From positions 1 to 33,665 of the forward strand of contig JAEXCG010000095.1 in the NCBI GenBank assembly GCA_023402355.1: a DNA stretch of 33,665 nt, read 5' to 3'. The stretch comes from Bacillota bacterium. GTDB lineage: Bacteria; Bacillota; Clostridia; Christensenellales; Aristaeellaceae. Below are positions 24,395-32,070 of this stretch, in pieces. A model generated the notes under the pieces. It had not been told where the DNA came from, ran no database searches, and saw only the letters and a program-made list of their open reading frames with translations. Every line of letters begins with the position of its first letter. Position 1 is the stretch's first letter. The position numbers were made by a program, and so were the translations under genes.

Positions 24395-26296
24395 ATGCGG
24401 ACGATCGGTTTTGACCTCGGCGACGGGGAAAGCGCCGTCGCGCTGCTGGCGCAGGACAGCGCCCTACAGCCGCGCATGTTCGATTTCGGCGGCACGCACA
24501 GCGTGCTCTCCGCCGTGGGCCTGCTGGACGGGGAGATCGTCATCGGCGACGCGGCCTACCTCGCGGAGGGCGTCCAAAGCCTCTGCGTGCGCTTTAAAAG
24601 CCGCTTTCTGGACGATTCCGAGGCGGCATTCGACCTGGAGCGCTTCGCGCGCGGCGTGCTCGACGCGCTGGTGCGCACGGGCGTCGGCCTGGACGACGCC
24701 CAGGTGGTCGTGGGCTGCCCCGCGGGCTGGGACGCCGCCGCCCGCAGCCGTTACCGCGGCCTGCTCACGCGCGCGGGCTTTCCCAACGTCTCCATCGTCA
24801 CGGAATCCCGCGCGGCCTTTCTGTACGCCCGCGGCGCGCGCGACATTCAGGCGGACCCCGCGCTGCTGCGCGAAAACACGCTCGTCGTGGACATCGGTTC
24901 CTCCACCACCGACTTCGCCTACATCGTCAAGGGGCGCGAGCAGGGCGTCGGCACGTTTGGAAACGTGCGGCTCGGCGGCGGCGTGCTGGACGCCTGCATC
25001 CTTCGCGAAGCGCTGCTGCACAGCCCCGACCGCCGGGCCATCGAAGCGGTGTTCCGCGAATGCCCGAGCTGGTACAGCTACTGCGAGGTGGAGGCGCGAA
25101 AGCTCAAGGAAATCTACTTTTCCAACGAATCCGCCTGGTCGGAGGACGCGCCCTGCACGCGCACGGTGCGCATCTATTACGACACGCCGCCGCTCACCCT
25201 CCCCCTGCGCCTGACGCCGGGCACGATTCGGCACATCCTCGGTTCCCCCATCGAGGCGCTGGGCGAGCGCTCCTTTCGCCAGACGCTGGGCGAGGCGCTC
25301 TCGGGCGCGCGGCAGATCACGCGGGACGCCCCGCCCCGCCTGCTGCTGCTCACCGGCGGCGCATCCCGCATGGCGTTCTTTCGCGAAGCCTGTCAGGAGG
25401 CGTTCCCGGACGCGACGCTCGTCTGCTGCCCGGAGCCCGAATGCTCCATCGCCCGGGGGCTCGCCTACGCGGGCCGCGTGGACGCGATGATGGCCGCCTT
25501 CCGCGCGGAGATCGGCGCGCTGCTCGAGGACGGGCTCGTCGAACGCACGGTGCAGCAGCGCCTGCCCGGCCTCGCGCGCCCGCTATCCGAATGGCTATCG
25601 CAGGAGATGATCGAGCGCGCCGCCCTGCCCGTGATCGACGAGTGGCGAAACGGCCGCATTGAGCGCCTGAGCGCGCTGGACGGCATGCTCGCCGCGCGCA
25701 TCGAGCAGCTCCTTTCGCAGGAGGACGCCAAGGCTCGCCTGGCCGAAATCATCCGCGCGTGGACGGAGGGCGTGCTGCGCGACCTGCAGGGGCAGCTTCT
25801 GCCCATCTGCGCGCGCTACAGCGTGCCCGCGGAGGACATGCGCCTGACGGACGTCGCGTTGCAGCCAAGCCCCGCCGTCACGCCGGACATGCCGGGCACG
25901 TTTGCGCTCGACTACATCGGCACGCTCGTCGCCCTGATCGCCGGGCTCGTCGTCGGCACCCTGTGCGGCGGGGGCGGCGTGGCGCTGGTGGCCGCGGGCC
26001 CCATGGGCTGGCTCGCCGGAGCGATTCTGGCGATGCTTGCCGCCTTTGTCGGCTGGTCGAGCGCGCGCTCGCTCCTGAAGGACGCCAACCTGCCCCGCCC
26101 CGTGCGCAAACTCGTGCCCCGCTCCGTGCTCGCCTGGCAGATGCGCGGCAAGCAGGACGAGCTCAACCGGCTGCTCCTCGCCTCTTTTTCCGACAGGCAG
26201 GGAGACTTTGCCCAAAAGCTTTGCGCCTCCGTTTCCGCCTCCCTGAAAGACGCGATCGCGCGGCTCGTGGACGAGGCGCAGATGCAGCTCGAATAG
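24395..26296 (+). CDS. Membrane-anchored Hsp70-like ATPase without a canonical substrate-binding domain
   Basis: A 633-residue protein. Residues 1-362 match an Hsp70 ATPase domain: phosphate loop 1 GFDLGDGESAVAL (5-17), VVVGCPAGW (104-112), TESRAAFLYA (136-145), phosphate loop 2 VVDIGSSTTDFAY (164-176), the adenosine loop LLLTGGASRM (317-326) and ECSIARGLAYAG (349-360). The beta-sandwich and lid of DnaK are absent. Instead comes a helical region (363-495), a hydrophobic double segment (503-555) able to span the membrane as a hairpin, and a basic amphipathic tail. The ATG at 24395 starts 2 bases after the preceding stop. Together these genes look like a membrane chaperone or assembly ATPase of unknown purpose. 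Confidence 0.82.
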   Translation: MRTIGFDLGDGESAVALLAQDSALQPRMFDFGGTHSVLSAVGLLDGEIVIGDAAYLAEGVQSLCVRFKSRFLDDSEAAFDLERFARGVLDALVRTGVGLDDAQVVVGCPAGWDAAARSRYRGLLTRAGFPNVSIVTESRAAFLYARGARDIQADPALLRENTLVVDIGSSTTDFAYIVKGREQGVGTFGNVRLGGGVLDACILREALLHSPDRRAIEAVFRECPSWYSYCEVEARKLKEIYFSNESAWSEDAPCTRTVRIYYDTPPLTLPLRLTPGTIRHILGSPIEALGERSFRQTLGEALSGARQITRDAPPRLLLLTGGASRMAFFREACQEAFPDATLVCCPEPECSIARGLAYAGRVDAMMAAFRAEIGALLEDGLVERTVQQRLPGLARPLSEWLSQEMIERAALPVIDEWRNGRIERLSALDGMLAARIEQLLSQEDAKARLAEIIRAWTEGVLRDLQGQLLPICARYSVPAEDMRLTDVALQPSPAVTPDMPGTFALDYIGTLVALIAGLVVGTLCGGGGVALVAAGPMGWLAGAILAMLAAFVGWSSARSLLKDANLPRPVRKLVPRSVLAWQMRGKQDELNRLLLASFSDRQGDFAQKLCASVSASLKDAIARLVDEAQMQLE

Positions 26297-26303
26297 CAAA
26301 CCC

Positions 26304-26367
26304 AAAAAGCGCCGCCTCGGAGCCGCCGCGGGAGATGTTCTTCCGCGGCGGCCCGGGGCGGCGCTTT
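26304..26367. terminator. Bidirectional terminator between the Hsp70-like and hydrolase genes
   Basis: An outer 11-bp repeat (26306-26316 with 26357-26367) and an inner 10-bp repeat (26322-26331 with 26343-26352) form one long hairpin. The minus strand continues into TTTTT (26308-26304); the plus strand has only TTT and then a later T5 near 26380. It serves two convergent operons. Confidence 0.85.
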
Positions 26368-26379
26368 ACGCGTCCCTTT

Positions 26380-27324
26380 TTATTCCATACCGATCTTTCG
26401 CATGAAGCGGATAAGCGCCGCTTCGTACGCGGCCGGATCCGTGTGATAGCTCAGCGCGTGCGCCGCGCCCTTGACCACCAGCAGCTCCTTGTCCGTCGGG
26501 CAGGCTTCGTAGACCCTGTAGACCATCTCGGTCGGCACGAAGTCGTCGTCCCCGCCGTGGATGAACAGGAAGGGCACCTTCGCCTTGGGCAACTGCCGCA
26601 GCGCGCTGCATTCTTTGAACGTATAACCGCCCCGCAGGCGGCATACAAGGCTGGCCATGGGCAGGATCGGATAGATCGGCAGATGAAACATCTTCTTCAT
26701 CTGCGTGGCAAATTCGTCCCACGCGCTGGTGTAGCCGCAGTCGGAGACGACGCCCTTGACCTCCGGCGGCAGCGCCTCGCCGGACGCCATCATCACCGTC
26801 GCCGCCCCCATCGAAACGCCGTGCAGCAGGATGCGGCATTCGGGTCCAAAGCGCTCGGCCAACAGCTCGCACCACTGCTTCACGTCCAACCTGTCGCGCC
26901 AGCCAAAGCCGATGACCTTGCCCTCGCTTTCGCCGTGCGCCCGGTCGTCGGGCAGCAGCAGGCTGACGCCCTGATCCAAATAGAACCTGGAAAACGCCGC
27001 GAACTCGTTGAGCCCCGTGCTCGTGTAGCCGTGAACGCAAAGGGCGATGCGCCCGTCCGGCCGGTCCGCAGGAAAGTACCGCGCCTTGAGCTTGAGGCCG
27101 TCAAAGGAGGTAATCGTGATCTCCTCGTGCGTCCTTTTAAGCAGCTCCTTCTTGCAGACCAGCGCGCGGCGCCTATACGTGAGCCACGCGCTGGACTCCT
27201 TCTTCTCGTCGTCCTCGCCGGGTTCGGTCGTCTTGCGGCGCGTCAGCATCGACTCAAAGAGCACGATCGCGGCCGCAAGGCAGACGAGCAGCACAATCCC
27301 CAGCACGATCAGCGCCGCCTTCAT
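26380..27324 (-). CDS. Membrane-anchored alpha/beta hydrolase
   Basis: A 314-residue serine hydrolase. Residues 4-25 form an N-terminal membrane anchor, followed by a charged linker. The alpha/beta-hydrolase fold spans about 70-310: LCVHGYTSTG (oxyanion region), nucleophile elbow HGVSMGAA with Ser near residue 170, acid in HGGDDDFVP and catalytic His in KGAAHALSYH. The family is often labelled as a BAAT/prolyl-oligopeptidase-like esterase or peptidase; the substrate is unknown. Its start overlaps the stop of the upstream phosphatase gene by 4 bases (ATGA), so the two are coupled. Confidence 0.88.
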   Translation of the reverse strand: MKAALIVLGIVLLVCLAAAIVLFESMLTRRKTTEPGEDDEKKESSAWLTYRRRALVCKKELLKRTHEEITITSFDGLKLKARYFPADRPDGRIALCVHGYTSTGLNEFAAFSRFYLDQGVSLLLPDDRAHGESEGKVIGFGWRDRLDVKQWCELLAERFGPECRILLHGVSMGAATVMMASGEALPPEVKGVVSDCGYTSAWDEFATQMKKMFHLPIYPILPMASLVCRLRGGYTFKECSALRQLPKAKVPFLFIHGGDDDFVPTEMVYRVYEACPTDKELLVVKGAAHALSYHTDPAAYEAALIRFMRKIGME

Positions 27325-28109
27325 AGGCCGCCCCCTTCGCGCGCGCCCTGAATGAGCGCCTCGAGCGCGTCATACGTCTGCGCGGGCGCGGCCAGCACGC
27401 CGATGGGCCGCTCAAAGCCCCATGCGTCGGGCGAAAGCGCGCCTACGCGGCCGCCCGCCTCCTGAACGATCAGCGACCCGGCGGCGTAATCCCAGGGCGA
27501 GAGGCGCAGCTCAAAATACCCCTCGCAGCGCCCCGCGGCGACCGCGCACAGGTCCAGCGCCGCGCTGCCGGAGCGGCGCACGTCGCAGCAGGCGCGGAAG
27601 ATCGCCTTGGCCGCCGCGAACGACTGGTCCGCCAGCTCCAGATTATACGGCGCGGTGCCGAAAAAGACCACCGCGCGCGACAGCTCGCGGGAGCTCACGG
27701 CGATGCGGCGGCCGTTCAAATACGCCCCGCCGCCCGCGCGCGCCGCGAACAGCTCGTCCGCGTAGGGATCGTACACCGCGCCCAGCGCCGGGCTTCCGCC
27801 CTCCAGCAGGGCGATGGACACCGCGCTGTGGCGCAGGCCGCTGATGAAGTTCTGCGTGCCGTCGATGGGATCGATGACCCAGGCGCACCCCGCCGTCACG
27901 GCCTCGTTGCGCTTTTCCTCCGCGACGAACTGCGCGCCCGGCACGAGCGGGGTCAGCGCCTCGATGACCTGCGCCTGAACCGCCTCGTCCAGGTCGGTCA
28001 CGAAGTTCGCGTGCCCCTCTTTCTCGCGGACGCAGAGCGCTCCGGCCTCCAACATGCGCGCCCCCGCCGCACGGGCGACGGCGCACACCTTCTGTAGCAA
28101 TGCTTCCAT
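27321..28109 (-). CDS. Inositol-monophosphatase-family phosphatase
   Basis: A 262-residue Mg-dependent sugar or inositol phosphatase. The metal site is complete: FVAEEKRN (Glu near 64), IDPIDGTQNFISG (residues 79-91) and the C-terminal SPWDYAAGSLIVQEAGG (about 204-220). A Gly-rich GSAALDLCAVAAGRCEGYFE region precedes the last. Such proteins act on inositol phosphate, histidinol phosphate, PAP or fructose bisphosphate, and sequence alone does not decide here. The ATG at 28109 has GAGGG 8 bases upstream. It heads a two-gene operon with the hydrolase. Confidence 0.9.
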   Translation of the reverse strand: MEALLQKVCAVARAAGARMLEAGALCVREKEGHANFVTDLDEAVQAQVIEALTPLVPGAQFVAEEKRNEAVTAGCAWVIDPIDGTQNFISGLRHSAVSIALLEGGSPALGAVYDPYADELFAARAGGGAYLNGRRIAVSSRELSRAVVFFGTAPYNLELADQSFAAAKAIFRACCDVRRSGSAALDLCAVAAGRCEGYFELRLSPWDYAAGSLIVQEAGGRVGALSPDAWGFERPIGVLAAPAQTYDALEALIQGAREGGGL

Positions 28110-28211
28110 GCAATCATCCCTCGATCGTTCGTTTGCGCCTAAAACAAAGGGGCGGCCGAACCTTGCGAACGCGCGGCCCGGCGCACATCCATGTCCGCGG
28201 CTTTCTATGCC

Positions 28212-28240
28212 ATTTTATCAAGGTACGGGGCCCGCGTCAA
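28212..28240 (-). promoter_or_regulatory. Promoter of the phosphatase-hydrolase operon
   Basis: Minus-strand TTGACG (28240-28235), a 17-base spacer and TAAAAT (28217-28212), giving a leader of about 95 bases. Confidence 0.7.
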
Positions 28241-28252
28241 CCGTTTGGGCCC

Positions 28253-28287
28253 GCGCCGCCCAATTCTTCCGTTCCTTGGGGCGGCGC
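28253..28287 (-). terminator. Possible terminator hairpin after the DUF4180 gene
   Basis: GCGCCGCCC-AA pairs with TTGGG-GCGGCGC around a 12-base loop, about 45 bases after the DUF4180 stop and just upstream of the phosphatase promoter. It lacks a T-run, so termination is doubtful. Confidence 0.35.
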
Positions 28288-28331
28288 AGGACAGGCCGCA
28301 GCGCATGGGGGAAGCCGCCCACCGCCGCGGT

Positions 28332-28697
28332 TCAGCTCTTCGCCAGCCTTTCGAGCGCCGAGGCCTTGTCGGGCGCGAAGAAGATGTGCTGACCTTTGTT
28401 GCTCTCCCGGATAAAGTCCTGCAGAGGCCGGCTTTTGTAGCCGGTAAAATCCCCGTAGATCGCCAGCTTCATCCTGTAGTTCACAAACTTTTGCAGTACC
28501 TCGCCCGCAAGGCCGCTGCCGAGCGCGAAAAACGCAGGCGCAAACGCCTCCTTGTTCAGGGCGATGGCCTCGCATCCGCTTTCATATCGAATCGTCATCA
28601 TCAGGTCAAGCGCGTCCTGCCCGCTCCTGATGCTTCCTTTGTCCGCGTTTACGACGGCGACCGGGCGTTTGTCGCAGCGGTATGTTTCAATTTCCAC
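28332..28697 (-). CDS. DUF4180-domain protein
   Basis: A 121-residue soluble protein matching the DUF4180 pattern. It has a central GCEAIALNKEAFAPAFFALGSGLAGEVLQKF region (about 41-71) and the characteristic end LAIYGDFTGYKSRPLQDFI plus ESNKGQHIFF. Family function is not established; the fold resembles STAS-like domains. It starts at GTG 28697 with GAAGGAG upstream and follows rsgA by 5 bases, so the two share a transcript. Confidence 0.82.
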   Translation of the reverse strand: MEIETYRCDKRPVAVVNADKGSIRSGQDALDLMMTIRYESGCEAIALNKEAFAPAFFALGSGLAGEVLQKFVNYRMKLAIYGDFTGYKSRPLQDFIRESNKGQHIFFAPDKASALERLAKS

Positions 28698-28702
28698 GGT
28701 TC

Positions 28703-29641
28703 CTATCTCCTTCTTTCCCGTCCGCGCCGGCTTCGTCCCTCCTGCTCCCGGCGCAATTTCAGGTAGTTTTCGTAGCGTCCGCGTTCAATCGCGCCGCTCT
28801 CCACCGCCCGGCGCACCGCGCAGCCGGGCTCCTGCCCGTGCGCGCAGTTCGCAAACCGGCACGAGGCGGCCAGCGCTTCGATGTCCTCAAACGCGCCCTC
28901 CACGTCGCTCTCGTCCAGCGCGAATTCGCGCATGCCGGGCGTGTCGATGACCGCGCCGCCGCCAGGCAGGCGCACGAGCTGCCTGTGCGTCGTGGTGTGG
29001 CGTCCGCGCGCGTCGTCCTCGCGGACGGCGCTGGTGCGCAGGGCTTCTTCCCCAATCAGCGCGTTCAAAAGCGTGGACTTGCCCACGCCGGAGGAGCCGA
29101 CGAACGCCGCCTGTCCGCCCCCGATGCGCGCGCGCACCTGCTCTACGTCCGCCCCATTCCGTGCGGAGCAGCAGAGGATTTCCACGCCCGGGTTGTCCCG
29201 CTCGACCTGCTCCCGGCGCTCCTGCGCATCCGCGCAAAGGTCGGCCTTGGTAAGCACGATCACCGGCGCGCCGCCCGCCCCGCGCGCGGCGGAGAGGTAG
29301 CGCTCCAACCGGCGCTGCCGCAGTTCCTGATTGAGCGACGTGCAGATGAACAGCACGTCCAGGTTGGCGGCGATGGGCTGGCTGTATTTCTTCGGCCCCG
29401 CCGCCGTGCGCAGCAGCAGGCTGCGCCGCGGCAGCACCTCCAAAATGACGGCGTCGCCCGGCACGTCCTGCGGCAGGCCCAGCGTTACGCGGTCGCCCAC
29501 GACGGGGAAATCCGCCGCCGCCGTGAACCGGTAGACGAGCTTGCCCGCGACGCGGGCGCGCATTTCGCGCCCGTTTTCCTCGCAAAGCACGCTGTAGAGT
29601 TCGTGATGCTGGCTTAAAATGATTCCCAAAATGGTCTTCAA
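28703..29641 (-). CDS. rsgA: Ribosome small subunit-dependent GTPase RsgA
   Basis: A 312-residue circularly permuted GTPase that helps the late maturation of the 30S subunit. It has an N-terminal OB domain (about 15-75) and G4 LTKADL (near 130). G1 GSSGVGKST follows near 180, then G3 DTPGMRE and a zinc site C-x4-C-x-H-x5-C (CRFANCAHGQEPGC). The TTG at 29641 is favoured because AAGGAG lies 7 bases before it; in-frame ATGs upstream lie in or next to the terminator hairpin. The leader ORF and terminator ahead of it suggest attenuation. Confidence 0.88.
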   Translation of the reverse strand: MKTILGIILSQHHELYSVLCEENGREMRARVAGKLVYRFTAAADFPVVGDRVTLGLPQDVPGDAVILEVLPRRSLLLRTAAGPKKYSQPIAANLDVLFICTSLNQELRQRRLERYLSAARGAGGAPVIVLTKADLCADAQERREQVERDNPGVEILCCSARNGADVEQVRARIGGGQAAFVGSSGVGKSTLLNALIGEEALRTSAVREDDARGRHTTTHRQLVRLPGGGAVIDTPGMREFALDESDVEGAFEDIEALAASCRFANCAHGQEPGCAVRRAVESGAIERGRYENYLKLRREQEGRSRRGRERRR

Positions 29642-29667
29642 AGAGATGCTCCTTTTCATTTTGGGCA

Positions 29668-29702
29668 TAAAAATGCCCGGGAGGGTTGGATTCCTCCCGG
29701 GC
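29668..29702 (-). terminator. Terminator/attenuator in the rsgA leader
   Basis: On the minus strand a perfect 10-bp stem (GCCCGGGAGG and CCTCCCGGGC, 29702-29693 with 29684-29675) with an 8-base loop is followed by ATTTTTA (29674-29668). It lies between the leader ORF and rsgA, 27 bases before the rsgA start, so most transcripts would stop unless it is disrupted. Confidence 0.8.
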
Positions 29703-29723
29703 AATCACATTCTTGCCGCGCGA

Positions 29724-29783
29724 TTAACGGGCCAAACACGCCGGGAGCCGTGTTTCAAAGGCCTTCTTATCCGAATGCTTCAT
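29724..29783 (-). CDS. 19-residue leader peptide upstream of rsgA
   Basis: A short ORF encoding MKHSDKKAFETRLPACLAR starts at ATG 29783, with GAGGAG 8 bases upstream, just after a good promoter. Its second half can form a stem (CGTGTTT and AAACACG arms, 29755-29749 and 29740-29734). The loop CTCCCGG is complementary to CCGGGAG in the 5' arm of the downstream terminator, so translation or stalling here could decide termination. It could instead be a free-standing small protein. It is too short for similarity to be meaningful. Confidence 0.6.
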   Translation of the reverse strand: MKHSDKKAFETRLPACLAR

Positions 29784-29828
29784 AGTCACCGCTCCTCTCT
29801 GTCAGCCCATGGGACCGAGCCTGAATGC

Positions 29829-29857
29829 AGTATAGCACAAGCGCCGTCCTTTGTATA
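29829..29857 (-). promoter_or_regulatory. Promoter of the leader peptide-rsgA-DUF4180 unit
   Basis: Minus-strand TATACA (29857-29852), 17 bases, then TATACT (29834-29829) with an upstream TGC that makes an extended -10. The leader ORF starts 46 bases after the -10 box. Confidence 0.65.
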
Positions 29858-29861
29858 GCCC

Positions 29862-29975
29862 CTACAGGCACTTTACGAACATCCGCTCGCCGTCCGCCGC
29901 GTAGCCGACGGACGCGTAAAACGCCTGGGCCGCCACGTTATCCGCGCCCGTGAGCAGGAAGATTTCGCAGACGCG
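29862..29975 (-). pseudogene. C-terminal remnant of a GNAT acetyltransferase
   Basis: About 37 codons ending in a stop read as the end of a GNAT protein: CEIFLLTGADNVAAQAFYASVGY and then GERMFVKCL. This matches the usual last strand-helix-strand (LxTgxxNxxAxxFYxxxGF). In this frame, upstream sequence turns into the antisense shadow of the SDR gene, so the acetyl-CoA-binding part is gone. It looks like a gene truncated when the uxu module was placed beside it. It has no start or ribosome binding site of its own. Confidence 0.65.
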
Positions 29976-29998
29976 GGGTGCCCGGCCCCGCCAGCATT

Positions 29999-30856
29999 TT
30001 ACACCCCGGAATAGGCCGAGAAGCCGCCGTCGATGGGCAGCACGACGCCCGTGATGAAGGAGGCCGCCTCCTCGTTGAGCAGGAACAGCAGCGCGCCGTC
30101 GAGCTCCTCCGCCTTGCCGAAGCGGCCCATGGGCGTCGCGGCGAGGATCTTGCCCGTGCGCGGCGTCGGCGTGCCGTCGTCGTTGAAGAGCAGCTTTTCG
30201 TTCTGCTGGGTCACGAAGAAGCCCGGGGCGATGGCGTTGACGCGGATGCCCACCCTGGAGAAGTGCACGGCCAGCCACTGGGTGAAGTTGGAGACCGCCG
30301 CCTTCGCGCCGGAATAGGCGGGAATCTTCGTCAGCGGGCAGAAGGCGTTCATCGAGCTGATGTTGACGATGGAGCAGCCCTTGCGGCCGACCATCTGCGC
30401 CGCGAACGCCTGCGTGGGCAGCAGCGTGCCCAGGAAGTTCAGGTTGAACACGAACTCCACGCCGGAGGCCTCCAGATCGAAGAAGCTCTTCGTGTCCGCG
30501 TCCAGGTCGCCTTCCTCGTAGTATTCCTTGTCCGTCGTCGCGCGCGGGTTGTTGCCGCCCGCGCCGTTGACGAGCACGTCGCAGGGACCGAGGTCGGCCT
30601 TCACCTGCTCCGCGACCGCCTTGCACATGTCCTTGTCCAGCACGTTGCACTTGTACGCCTTTGCGACGCCGCCCTCCGCCTCGATTTCAGCGGCAAAGCC
30701 CGCGGCCGCCGCCTCGTTGAGGTCGAGCAGCGCGACCTTCGCGCCCGCGCGGGCGAGCACCTTGGCAAACGCGCTGCAAAGCACACCGCCCGCGCCCGTC
30801 ACCACCGCAACCTTACCGGTCAGGTCCGTATTGATCGGATTCTTCATCATTTTCAT
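29999..30856 (-). CDS. uxuB: SDR-family D-mannonate oxidoreductase (fructuronate reductase)
   Basis: A 285-residue short-chain dehydrogenase. The Rossmann motif is TGAGGVLCSAF (residues 21-31), with LLDLN after strand 2 suggesting NAD(H) preference. Then come NGAGG, the catalytic Ser in NISSMNAF, and Y-x3-K in YSGAKAAVSNF. Members next to uxuA, such as B. subtilis YjmF/UxuB, interconvert D-fructuronate and D-mannonate in glucuronate breakdown. It starts 13 bases after uxuA, so it is the second gene of that operon. The E. coli UxuB is an unrelated longer enzyme. Confidence 0.88.
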   Translation of the reverse strand: MKMMKNPINTDLTGKVAVVTGAGGVLCSAFAKVLARAGAKVALLDLNEAAAAGFAAEIEAEGGVAKAYKCNVLDKDMCKAVAEQVKADLGPCDVLVNGAGGNNPRATTDKEYYEEGDLDADTKSFFDLEASGVEFVFNLNFLGTLLPTQAFAAQMVGRKGCSIVNISSMNAFCPLTKIPAYSGAKAAVSNFTQWLAVHFSRVGIRVNAIAPGFFVTQQNEKLLFNDDGTPTPRTGKILAATPMGRFGKAEELDGALLFLLNEEAASFITGVVLPIDGGFSAYSGV

Positions 30857-30869
30857 TCGCCCCTTTTCT

Positions 30870-31922
30870 TCATTTCCTGTCCTTGGCCTTTTCGCAGGCC
30901 TCGAACAGTCCGTTCAGGTACGTTGCGCCCAGCGCCCGGTCGTACAGGCCGTAGCCCGGCTTGCCCGTCTCGCCCCAGATCATGCGGCCGTGGTCCGGGC
31001 GCACGTAGCCGTCAAAGCCCGTCTCCACCAGCGCGCGAACGATCTCGTACATGTCCAGGCTGCCGCAGGAGGAAAGGTGCGCGCGCTCCTCGAAGCTGCC
31101 GTCCTCCATGTTCTTGACGTTGCGGATGTGCATGAAGTGAATGCGGCCCATGGCGCTGTACTTTCTCACCATGCGCACGACGTCGTTGCTGCCGGCGCAC
31201 CCGAGGCTGCCGGTGCAGAGCGTCAGGCCGTTGGCCGGGCTGTCCACAAGCTTCAGGAAGCGGTCCAGGTTCTCCTCGCAGGTGATGATGCGCGGCAGGC
31301 CGAAGATCGGGTAGGGCGGGTCGTCGGGATGAATGGCCATCATGACGCCGCATTCCTCCGCCACCGGGATGACGGCCTTGAGGAAGTATTCCAGGTTTCT
31401 CCACAGCCCCGCCTCGCCGACCTCCTGATAGGCCGCGAACAGCGCCTTCATCTCGTCCTTTTCATAGCTGGAATCCCATCCCGGCAGGGACAGCCCGTCG
31501 TTTAAGGGATCGAGCCCGCGCAGCTGGTCCATGTACATGACAAGGCTCGTGGACCCGTCCGCGCCCACCTTGTCCAGCTGCGTGCGCGTCCAGTCGAAGA
31601 CCGGCATGAAGTTATAGCAGACGCACTTCACGCCGCAGCGCGCCACCCGGCGGATGTTTTCCTTGTACGCGTCGATATAACGATCGCGCGTGCCGCGGCC
31701 GAGCTTGATGTCCTCGTGCACGGGGATGCTCTCCACCACGTCGAAGACGAGCCCCGCCTCCTCGCACAGCCGCTTTAAGCGGGCGATGCTCTCCTCCGGC
31801 CACACCTCGCCGGGCTTTACGTCGTACACGGCGCTCACGATGCTGCGCATGCCCGGAATCTGGCGAATCTGCGAAAGCGTTACCGGGTCCGTCTCGCCAT
31901 ACCAGCGAAATGACATTTTCAT
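30870..31922 (-). CDS. uxuA: Mannonate dehydratase
   Basis: A 350-residue TIM-barrel enzyme converting D-mannonate to 2-keto-3-deoxygluconate. Typical UxuA sequence is seen at the N-terminus (FRWYGETDPVTLSQIRQIPG), in CYNFMPVFDWTRT near 103, in the metal-binding region MMAIHPDDPP near 194, and in HIRNVKN and VRPDHGRM toward the C-terminus. The ATG at 31922 has an AGGAGG site about 10 bases upstream. It leads the uxuAB operon, divergent from an AraC-type gene. Confidence 0.94.
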   Translation of the reverse strand: MKMSFRWYGETDPVTLSQIRQIPGMRSIVSAVYDVKPGEVWPEESIARLKRLCEEAGLVFDVVESIPVHEDIKLGRGTRDRYIDAYKENIRRVARCGVKCVCYNFMPVFDWTRTQLDKVGADGSTSLVMYMDQLRGLDPLNDGLSLPGWDSSYEKDEMKALFAAYQEVGEAGLWRNLEYFLKAVIPVAEECGVMMAIHPDDPPYPIFGLPRIITCEENLDRFLKLVDSPANGLTLCTGSLGCAGSNDVVRMVRKYSAMGRIHFMHIRNVKNMEDGSFEERAHLSSCGSLDMYEIVRALVETGFDGYVRPDHGRMIWGETGKPGYGLYDRALGATYLNGLFEACEKAKDRK

Positions 31923-31957
31923 CGGCGATCAACCTCCTAGGAAATCTCTTTACAGGC

Positions 31958-31986
31958 ATTATACCGCACGTAAAATGCAATTTCCA
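31958..31986 (-). promoter_or_regulatory. Promoter of the uxuAB operon
   Basis: Minus-strand TGGAAA (31986-31981), 17 bases, then consensus TATAAT (31963-31958). It is back to back with the araC-type promoter; only 21 bases separate the two -35 boxes, so one bound regulator could affect both. Confidence 0.7.
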
Positions 31987-32007
31987 TCGCTTTCGTTGCC
32001 CGGCGCA

Positions 32008-32036
32008 TTGCAAATCTTGCGAATTTATCGTATGAT
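32008..32036 (+). promoter_or_regulatory. Promoter of the AraC-type regulator gene
   Basis: TTGCAA (32008-32013), 17 bases, then TATGAT (32031-32036). The direct repeats TTGCAAAT and TTGCGAAT (32008-32015 and 32018-32025, ten bases apart) overlap it and may be AraC-type half-sites. Confidence 0.6.
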
Positions 32037-32070
32037 GAGGAAAAAGTCGCCGCGAAAGGAGGAAGCCGTC

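Noticed and set aside
29973..29991. Hairpin GCGGGG/CCCCGC as terminator of uxuAB
   Set aside because: Only six base pairs and no T-run; too weak to call.
29976..30650. Extension of the GNAT remnant frame into a 262-codon ORF
   Set aside because: Everything upstream of about 29975 in that frame is the shadow of the SDR gene; only the last 37 codons resemble GNAT.
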